DNA from: Clostridia bacterium
Lineage (GTDB): Bacteria > Bacillota > Clostridia > Peptostreptococcales > Anaerovoracaceae
DNA: 55,970 nucleotides
Direction: 5' to 3'
Assembly: GCA_024403185.1 (NCBI GenBank)
Contig: JAKSSG010000006.1
Location: 1 to 55,970, forward strand
Shown here: positions 55,001-55,970 of the stretch, in pieces
Layout: each line of letters begins with the position of its first letter
Numbering within the stretch: the first letter of the stretch is position 1
Notes under the pieces: model-generated
Databases searched by the model: none
Told to the model about the DNA's origin: nothing
The model's input: only the letters and a program-made list of their open reading frames with translations
Program-made: the position numbers and the translations under genes

Positions 55001-55970
55001 GAAGGTTAAGAAGAACACTAATGAAATCGTCGTTACAGCAGATTCAGATTCAATGAAGTACAACGGAACTGCACTCGAAAATGCGGGATTCACTTATACA
55101 GATAAGGTCCTTGCACAGGGTGAAGTTCTGACGGCAACAGTTGAAGGTTCAAGAACCAAGGCCGGCACTTCAGACAATGTGGTTACTTCATACAAGGTAA
55201 TGCGTGGAGACACAGATGTAACTGAATTCTACACATTCGGCAAGTCGATTGACGGATCACTGACAGTTACAAAGAGAAACGTAACTCTCACATCAGCAAC
55301 AGACAGCAAGGTTTACGATGGTGAGGCTCTTGAAAACCACAACGTTGCAGTAAGCGGAGACGGATTCGCTGCAGGTGAAGGAGCAACATACAACGTAACC
55401 GGCAGCCAGCTCAAGCAGGGTACAAGCAAGAATACATTCACTTATGCCCTGAATGAAGGAACGGATGCAGGAAACTACAACATTACAACAAAGGAAGGAA
55501 CTCTGACAGTAAGCAAGAAGGGTAAGGTAACAGTAACCATTACTGAACACAGCGGACAGTACACTTACGATGCTACCGAGAAGACTGTTAACGGATACGA
55601 TGTATCAATCAGTGATCCGCTCTATACTGCAGACGACTTCACATTTAGCGGAAATGCGGTAGTCAAGGGTACAAATGCCGGAACATACGACATGGAACTC
55701 ACTGCTGATGACTTCGTTAACAATAACGAAAACTTCGACGATGTAACATTCGTAATCAATGACGGCGCACTGGTTATCGAAAAGAAGACAATAACCATTC
55801 AGATCAAGGGAGACGACGAGTCCAGAACATACAACGGTGAAGAACTCACAGGCGGAAGCACCGTATACGGCGAATCACCGGTTAAGGGCGAAATCGTTGT
55901 AACAACTGAAGGCGGCATCACAGATGTAGGCGAAACAGCAAACAAGATTACAGATGTACGCATCATGGAC
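37032..55970 (+). CDS. Giant secreted surface protein with InlB/MucBP-like and about 60 YDG/MBG repeats (3' end beyond window)
   Basis: One open frame of 6,313 codons from ATG 37032 to the window edge. It has AAGGAAGG upstream. The order is: signal peptide (MKGTFKKIIALIMTVALVAT, cleavage probably near residue 33); an acidic Pro/Glu/Ser/Thr stretch to about residue 118; a folded domain (ASNGITVRVSAPEGAFPEG); a Cys/His module with two EHTH motifs (about 454-507); InlB-like repeats (FDGWYLDEG, FKGWFTDPE, FKGWYTAAT) mixed with MucBP-like beta repeats to about 1,165; then YDG/MBG-type modules of 80-95 residues to the end. Repeats of this sort form long fibres or stalks for adhesion. No anchor (LPxTG, SLH) is visible because the C terminus is missing. 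Divergent from a pilus operon. No internal stop or frameshift was seen. Confidence 0.9.
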   Translation, partial: MKGTFKKIIALIMTVALVATTITFTAGNTLKAEENPGESTATEQKAEPAPEPEKSEPATEKQEVVVESDKNDSSSEAAETAEASPEDSSAAVTGEEAVTEEEATEEEEEEEAMPAQSFSQTASNGITVRVSAPEGAFPEGTTMKVSAVSHSKAMSLAEGVVDDVSDAKGVDINFYKDGKEIQPKKNVTIKFSNVGVEGEEFGFYHFEGSSGEKIGSATSNTASGKNDEFSIYIVIGQDEEIEVRDALQLNVRFLNNASVDIHDRDTKFIEETDEQGNYTVNYTLPTIEGKTPETVEGEGANFTLSEDKTKITATVAPLPKNEDSDEVVQQTVSCVVKYTSGNANYKVEHWFEKPDAKADTPADQKYQKDASMDTVLSGEIETETAAAANSVEGYTAQEINQEYIKADGKTVVKVYYDCNEYFLTYNTMGGSYIKGKDIKHGGSVDIYKPGTKTLTCTTQEHTHTPATGTAKKNATSGCYKATKSGLSYKWTLNCNKTEHTHSDACYSTTAGNPTPTKEGFAFDGWYLDEGCTQAAPQNMENVKGDLTVYAKWTAANVNYTIVYYAENADDNGYSYVGSDVKQAKTGTTVSASGGSASGIDTANFTFKNGTSATVKGDGSTVVTAYYSRNVYTITWDGRYYKSSGYDNTGKTASLTAKYGSNITQKWKDVFNIPYPDYAWNFTTNNNDKFVNIDTMPSGNKTVHAFYFATTKVETMQYWLEGYSGQGVQTKTRNGVTYGLYKSINVKFNNLYDNSEFYEIIGYTKNGYDSSNPSGYKLGNSTTNGMTINFYYLSKTYPLELIGYKGAKIKTEQVKMGAQLSPYLTTPAAPVEGATFKGWFTDPEHQEANTITEMPQGLVLYADWNLPKHTITYKSEGETIKTEKIEYEKSPETFIPEREGYTFKGWYTAATGGEEFDINAPIVSDITVYAHWTAKSKVQYTVKFETVDGEEVSASYSDQGRVGSKVKADAVSATGDFAGYYPDAPSKTITLDQDASKNVITFKYSDKSDFDYRIVYKYEGKTIQTGEVVTVHQNQTRVVATDIPAGYQITGDQYKTVDLGFDKVTEVVFQLAPKEYTISYEDIKGAGWNGEAGCEHPSTYTCDQLVGNEITIDGVSRDGSIFLGWDFTATNADGTPARAVGEHNNENPVISEGTYGDLVFKAIWGKVVADDVEKTYDGQPLGIGTPQVDVPSYCQVGKIQYSKDGKAWQDNIPEWTDAGTYTTYIKVVINGYRNLTGTAQVKINKRDVTLESATDSKGYDGKPLTNKNVTVSGDGFAGNESATYNVTGSQTEKGESANSFTYTLTNGAKAGNYNITKKEGKLTVTGQKDVVVTIKEHGGEFTYDGTTKTVTGYDIVSISNASYTSKDFTFSGNASVSGRDAGTYEMQLKPGDFQNKNSNYDSVTFVVQDAQLKIKPISDKIIITAASNSSKKYDGKELTDDGYTYTPNILRDGDVLTAVVEGSQTDAGTSANKVVSWQVKRGEEDVTHNYTFGTPKDGTLEVLKRDVILTSDSASKVYDGKYLSKESVTVSGDGFVEGQGATYTDFASTMKIGSIANTYKYALNSNTKAGNYNITKKTGTLTIMSKDTPITIKANSNSKVYDGTPLVDPGFTYTQGILAEGDVLKVTVSGSAKDAGTVENTVTAWKVMRGDEDVTDCYKFSTPVAGSLTVEKRQVEFTSATDSKTYDGQPLTNHNVTVGGRDGFADGEGADFNVTGTITKAGSVKNAFTYTLKDGAKADNYIIKKTEGTLTVSKKGDVVVTITEHSGNYTYDGTEKTVTGYDVSISNELYKEADFSFSGKAEVKGTDVGTYDMQLKASDFTNNNEDFENVTFRIVDGKLQISKVETPITITANSNQKTYDGTALEDKGYTYTDGVLATGDKLTAVVRGSIRDAGTEVNEVVSYKVMRGDKDVTAFYTFGDSVNGELKVLPKALTIKSKDAEKEYDGTALTKHELTDTPAFAPGDSATFNYTGSQLEIGNSQNTFTCQLANGVNPDNYAISLEYGTLKVTKVQKPIVITAASQEKMYDGEPLTNGGFTYTQGVLRSGDVLSAEVKGEITDAGSTSNVVTSYKVMRGNLDVTKCYTFGDSVTGTLKVSKRNVTLTSATASKDYDGSALTDDTVTVTGDGFVKGQGLFAKDEGATYAVTGSQTIAGTSKNTFSYALNENTKAGNYNITKVEGSLTVNPIGTPITVTARSDSKIYDGTALTNGRFSFTKGVLLEGDELTAVVTGSQTDAGSSDNVVESYRVMRGKTDVTGCYSFTDSVKGTLEVTKRSVTLTSGSDSKTYDGTALTKNEVTVSGDGFAEGEGYTADVTGSQTEVGSSANAFEYALNEGTSADNYEITKAEGTLAVSELGGVVVQIRENSDIKVYNGQEQKVEGYTVESISDPKYKEKDFSFTGEAGHKVAKGTDKGEYDMGLVPEDFTNNNKNFKDVEFQIIDGQLTITQVEAVLQIKAGSAYKMYDGTELTCSDWTCTNKSALASGDELKVTTEGTITNFGDTVNTVKSYKVMRGTTDVTANYRFAESVDGALAITKRNVTLTSADDSWKYDGNAHFNNEVAAGGDGFVGEEGATYSNFPSITEVGTVANSFDYTLKGNTNAANYSISKTAGTLEIKPAENVTVHITGNVDTVTYNGSEQEVTGYSWTSTSRLVTEDDFTFNGTAVARGTDAGTYDMNLTAEMFSSSTNKFKSITFQIVRDGKLTITPVETAITIKAKSGSKMYDGSALTAGYEYNESALVNGDVLTAEVSGSQTNVGKSDNVVTSYVVKRGEKDVTANYRFNTSVKGELEVTKRSVSLTSATDSKTYDGTALKNHKVTVGGDGFAEGEGFTKHVTGSITEVGSTANAFTYSLNNGTLEENYIITKAEGTLTVTPVTTKLVITAGSAGKMYDGTELTCDTITYTENVLAKGDTVQATVSGGQTAAGTSANTIADYKIMNGTTDVTKNYSNISTVDGTLSVSKRNVTITSASQTWEYDGEEHSNSEATVSGDGFVEGEADNARGTGTITELGSADNTIAYDTHKGFNANNYIITETPGTLNVIEDSNEVVVTITGHKGAYEYDGTAKTVEGYEVSISKPSYKASYIKFSGTDKITKKNAGTYAMGLKAEDFSNSNKGFKNVRFVVTDGELEITPVSTNIVITAESASKKYDGTALEKNDFTYTEGVLVNGDTLTAVVEGSQTDAGTSANVVTSYAVMNGDRDVTGNYTFGDSVDGTLTVTKRAVTLTSATKAWTYDREEHSEPVVRATGDGWADGEGADYNVTGSIRNVGEKPNAFTYTLNDGTLADNYIITMDEGTLKINPVAGKVTVTITGNRGTAVYNGTEQEVTGYSIESDNELYTAADFSFTGTARAAGLDVGIYSMSMNPSDFVNTNTNFSEVEFTVVNGTLEITPIEKEIVVKARSAQKEYDGSALVNSGFTFTDDVLIGDDILTAVVTGSITNAGSAINTVESYKVMRGKTDVTGNYTFGKSVNGTLTVTPRPVTIKSQNGEKTYDGTALRKEAFDVTEGSLVSGETFIGSAYAERTEVGTSANTFTVAAGANTSLDNYSITKQNGELNVTKKGDVVVTITGNSDTVTYNGSEQSVDGYTWTASCNTADRTLYSESDFTFNGTAVASGTDAGNYMMNLKESDFANVNPNFENVKFVINDGKLTINPVSEEIEVVISEHSDTRAYTGSLQSVTGYDIELPKDSLYTRADFSKPAQDSPKATASGTLAGKYPMGLKATDFSNTSRNFTNVKFRIVDGELTITPADISIEIKAASESRKYNGQPLTNDGWSYTDNSGSLIEGDTIDVSVSGTVTNAGKTNNVPTVVIKRNGVDVTGSYKSVKGIKGELEVTKRDVTLTSATASKTYDGKALENHNVTVGGDGFAGNEGASFSGFQSITDPGSIRNVFSYQLSGGAVADNYNITKTEGTLTVNRINTPISIKADSASKTYDGTELTKGTYTYTENVLVAGDVLTATVEGSIKDAGTAANNVTSYRVMRGTTDVTDNYTFAASVPGELKITKRNVTLTSATDGWTYDGNVHSAERVAVSGDGFAGNEGASYSEFTTIKKAGTVDNEFKYELNRGTDADNYQITVVKGKLSVAKKNQVVVNITGHTATVPYNGQTQSVTGYDVSITDPLYSEASFRFKGNATASGLDVDTYAMGLKAADFENTDEDFDNVIFNVKDGSLVITPVSTPIVVTAASQSRMYNGEALENDGFTYTQNVLKSGDTVEATVTGSITDAGSTVNKVSGVKVTRDGKDVSGNYIFGENVDGTLIVTKRTVVLTSGNGSKTFDGTPLTNEDVAVSEDGFIDGEGFTADVTGTRTEVGTCDNEFTYELNEGTKAVNYNITTALGTLEVTPVTEKVTVTITENSGEFTYDGTLRTVKGYTFSADNRLYLEKYASFSGNAIVSGTYAGTYNMELKASDFRNTSPAFADVTFVIDDGQLKINPINKEILIKARSDSKMYDGTALKNAGYEVTENNVLVNGDKVVPVIRGSQTDAGTSDNVVSGYRIINGTTDVTECYSGVKTEKGTLEVTKRKVTLTSADDTKVYDGEALVNGNVTVGGDGFIGNEGAAFNVKGSQTEVGSSANEFGYTLNEGTKAGNYSISKTEGTLEVTAPGSVVVKIRENSGSKVYNGQEQSVTGYSIVGIDNPRYKASYFTGPAQDSAAATAKGTDAGTYDMNLKASDFRNNNRNFTDVTFQIIDGQLEITPVADEVTVTITGNSKTDETYNGELHSVSGYEISIDNNLYKAADISKPAQDSEAATASGVKADTYTMTLNARDFANISKNFTNVKFVVKPGKLVINPFEANVKITADNATRKYNGKALTKDSFTVSGSLVEGDQILAENVTVSGSQTDVGEGVNTVTAYRITRDGVDVTASYTGVTTATGKLTVKPRKVTLTSATDSKTYDGTALVNSNVTVGGDGFVSGEGASYDVTGSQLDVGTSDNEFTYALNDGTKADNYEIETVAGTLTVERVTTPITVTAASKSKMYDGTPLFDAGFSWTEGILAEGDVLTAVVEGTITDAGTVNNEVQSYKVMRGNTDVTGNYTFGTSVKGTLTVGQRSVTLTSATDSKTYDGSALTNDTVTVSGDGFIKGEGASYEVTGSQLKKGTSSNTFDYTLDGNTKAENYSITKVEGTLTVSADDSEVIVTVTEHGGDYEYDGTEKTVTGYDVSISNPLYSDTYFTFSGNAKVSGTDAGSYDMQLTAANFRNNSEEFTNVTFVIVDRQLTIRKKVINITVTAGSDSKKYDGTALTVAESTVAGDSPAPGQEIRVTTSGTITDAGTGDNLVDTIRVMDGNNDVTGNYEIVAEKVKGTLTIEKRDVTITSATDSKTYDGSALTKNEVTVTGDGFIEGEGYTTEFTGTQTEVGTSDNEFTYELKDGTKAGNYNIVVEKGKLSVTPVREKVTVTITEHSGTATYDGTVKTVTGYDFSADNELYRKDYVDFGGSASVSGTLAGTYDMELAAEDFANNSSNFTNVEFRIVDGTLEINPISKKLVITADSNKKVYDGQALTDAGYTYTENVLVSGDVLTATVEGTITDVGTADNAVKSYKVMRGETDVTKCYTGIRTSKGQLEVTPRPVTIKSESAARPYDKKPLKAETVNVTGGLGFAEGEGFEYSNFASITNVGSTPNTYDYAAAEGTKLSNYDITAEEGLLTVTRKGDVIVTITGHNNGDGDAYDRKAHTVKGYDVSIQGSDEYTEADFTFDGNNEVTRTDAGTTSMGMTEKNFSNNDEGFDVTFVVYDGYVKVNPITEETVVTITEHSKTDAVYNGRTQTINGYDISIPEGSLYSEDDFTKIGQNHEHATASGMIAAAYDMNILSDDFTNNNTNFTNVRFEVVDGQLVIAPVSDAITVKAKSGKKIYDGTALTNDGFRIEGTLVDGDILTAVVEGTQTDVGTGVNEVTSYIIRHGDIDVTDSYSGVTTANGNLEITARAVTLTSASDSKEYDGTALTAKSVKAEGFVEGEGATYDVTGSQLDVGESSNTFEYTLNGNTKKGNYEITVVPGNLKVKKNTNEIVVTADSDSMKYNGTALENAGFTYTDKVLAQGEVLTATVEGSRTKAGTSDNVVTSYKVMRGDTDVTEFYTFGKSIDGSLTVTKRNVTLTSATDSKVYDGEALENHNVAVSGDGFAAGEGATYNVTGSQLKQGTSKNTFTYALNEGTDAGNYNITTKEGTLTVSKKGKVTVTITEHSGQYTYDATEKTVNGYDVSISDPLYTADDFTFSGNAVVKGTNAGTYDMELTADDFVNNNENFDDVTFVINDGALVIEKKTITIQIKGDDESRTYNGEELTGGSTVYGESPVKGEIVVTTEGGITDVGETANKITDVRIMD
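38069..40520 (+). repeat. InlB-like (Listeria-Bacteroides) and MucBP-like repeat region of giant adhesin
   Basis: Coding repeats. Segments such as GFAFDGWYLDEGCTQ, GATFKGWFTDPEHQEA, GYTFKGWYTAATGGEEF and VYAxW endings are InlB_B type. YKVEHWFEKPD...VVKVYYD and NYTIVYYAENAD...VVTAYYS are MucBP-like. TVKFETVDGEE...ITFKYSD and RIVYKYEGKTIQTGE...VVFQL continue the series. They lie between the N-terminal domain and the YDG/MBG array. Confidence 0.75.
45405..48530 (+). repeat. Higher-order repeat, copy 1 (3,126 bp, 12 modules)
   Basis: Module order AC-ABC-ABC-ABBC. It begins at the SVSLTSATDSKTYDG A module and ends before the next DVTLTSATASKTYDG A module. Residues 2,792-3,833. Confidence 0.8.
48531..51659 (+). 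repeat. Higher-order repeat, copy 2 (3,129 bp, 12 modules)
   Basis: Same AC-ABC-ABC-ABBC order as copy 1. The two adjacent B modules (near 50,827 and 51,113) share the 'KPAQDS..ATASG'-type insert with the second B of copy 1 (near 47,990), at the same phase. Confidence 0.8.
51660..54779 (+). repeat. Higher-order repeat, copy 3 (3,120 bp, 12 modules)
   Basis: Same AC-ABC-ABC-ABBC order. The last C module (near 54,526) shares the DVT-SYxGVTTAxG ending with the last C module of copy 2 (near 51,392). Confidence 0.8.
54780..55970 (+). repeat. Higher-order repeat, partial copy 4 (cut by window edge)
   Basis: Modules A-C-A-B-C so far, as expected for the start of a fourth copy. Its second C module (near 55,785) has the unusual VYGESP/IVVTTEGGITDVG form otherwise seen only at the same phase in copy 3 (near 52,678). 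Confidence 0.75.

Larger units (their letters stand above)
40767..55970 (+). repeat. YDG/MBG module array, 59 modules in A-(B)0-2-C order
   Basis: Three module classes tile the region. A: xVTLTSATDSKxYDG ... VTVSGDGFxxGEGA ... NYxITKxEGTLTV. B: VVVTITEHSGxxxYDG ... GYDVSI ... DFTFSGNA ... GTYDMxLKxxDF ... NFxNVxFxIVDGxLxI. C: TPIxIxAxSxSKxYDG ... FTYTxxVLxxGDxLTA ... GSQTDAGTSxNVVxSYKVMR ... GTLxVTKR. By eye there are 21 A, 17 B and 21 C, always A, then none, one or two B, then C. A single related half-module (EKTYDGQPLG) starts the array near 40527. Confidence 0.85.

Noticed and set aside
38000-55970. Dozens of open frames of 60-140 codons on the minus strand
   Set aside because: They all lie antisense to the giant adhesin, follow its repeat period and have low-complexity Ser/Val/Pro-rich translations with no RBS. 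They are by-products of codon use in the plus-strand repeats.
40767-55970. Regular direct repeats resembling a CRISPR or satellite array
   Set aside because: The repeats are 240-290 bp, diverged, in frame and code for protein modules. No short identical repeats with unique spacers exist.

Overview
This window looks like chromosomal DNA of an anaerobic, low-to-mid-GC Firmicute (class Clostridia). The evidence is the strong AGGAGG-type ribosome binding sites, a T-box leader on ileS, ECF sigma factors, DUF1667-type glycerol-3-phosphate dehydrogenase subunits, BMP-family lipoproteins, a Clostridia-type pilus cluster with a DUF4860 protein, and large YDG/MBG-repeat surface proteins. The family is uncertain; a gut or oral Eubacteriales lineage (Anaerovoracaceae-like) would fit. 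No rRNA, tRNA, CRISPR array, intact IS element or phage gene was recognised.

Region 1 (1-7.6 kb) is an AT-rich accessory patch in decay. It holds two related Ntn amide hydrolases of the choloylglycine/C45 type, the second with a stop at codon 3. It also holds a PAP2-like membrane phosphatase, a fusion of an XRE helix-turn-helix to a complete desulfoferrodoxin-like domain, one intact AAA_14/DUF4143 ATPase and two broken relatives, two fragments that look like surface-protein domains, and a 105-bp near-identical direct repeat whose second copy has lost the start of an HTH gene.

Region 2 (7.6-29.9 kb) is ordinary core chromosome read on the plus strand. In order it carries: a CDP-alcohol phosphatidyltransferase and an AlkD-like protein; an ECF sigma / membrane protein / ABC transporter operon; cca, a Y-family polymerase and a 46-codon YolD-like gene; a three-gene glycerol-3-phosphate dehydrogenase-like set followed by galE; T-box-controlled ileS with an unusual GxHH active-site motif; an unknown gene and rlmN; a P-loop protein; an EamA transporter, NUDIX and nitrilase operon with a BMP lipoprotein; and citrate synthase.

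Region 3 (29.9-36.6 kb) is a minus-strand operon. Read in transcription order it encodes a degenerate GGDEF membrane protein, an ECF sigma factor, a membrane protein that may be its regulator, a transglutaminase-like lipoprotein, PilC, four small pilin-like or membrane-anchored proteins including DUF4860, and PilT. It looks like part of a type IV pilus-like system; PilB, PilD and PilM are not in the window.

Region 4 (37.0 kb to the right edge) is one uninterrupted plus-strand reading frame of at least 6,313 codons, divergent from the pilus operon. It encodes a secreted giant surface protein: signal peptide, acidic low-complexity stalk, InlB/MucBP-like repeats, a Cys/His module, then about 60 YDG/MBG-type beta modules. 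The modules follow a fixed order (A, zero to two B, C), and the last two thirds is built from a higher-order repeat of about 3.12 kb (12 modules, about 1,042 residues) present a little over three times. The gene runs off the window.
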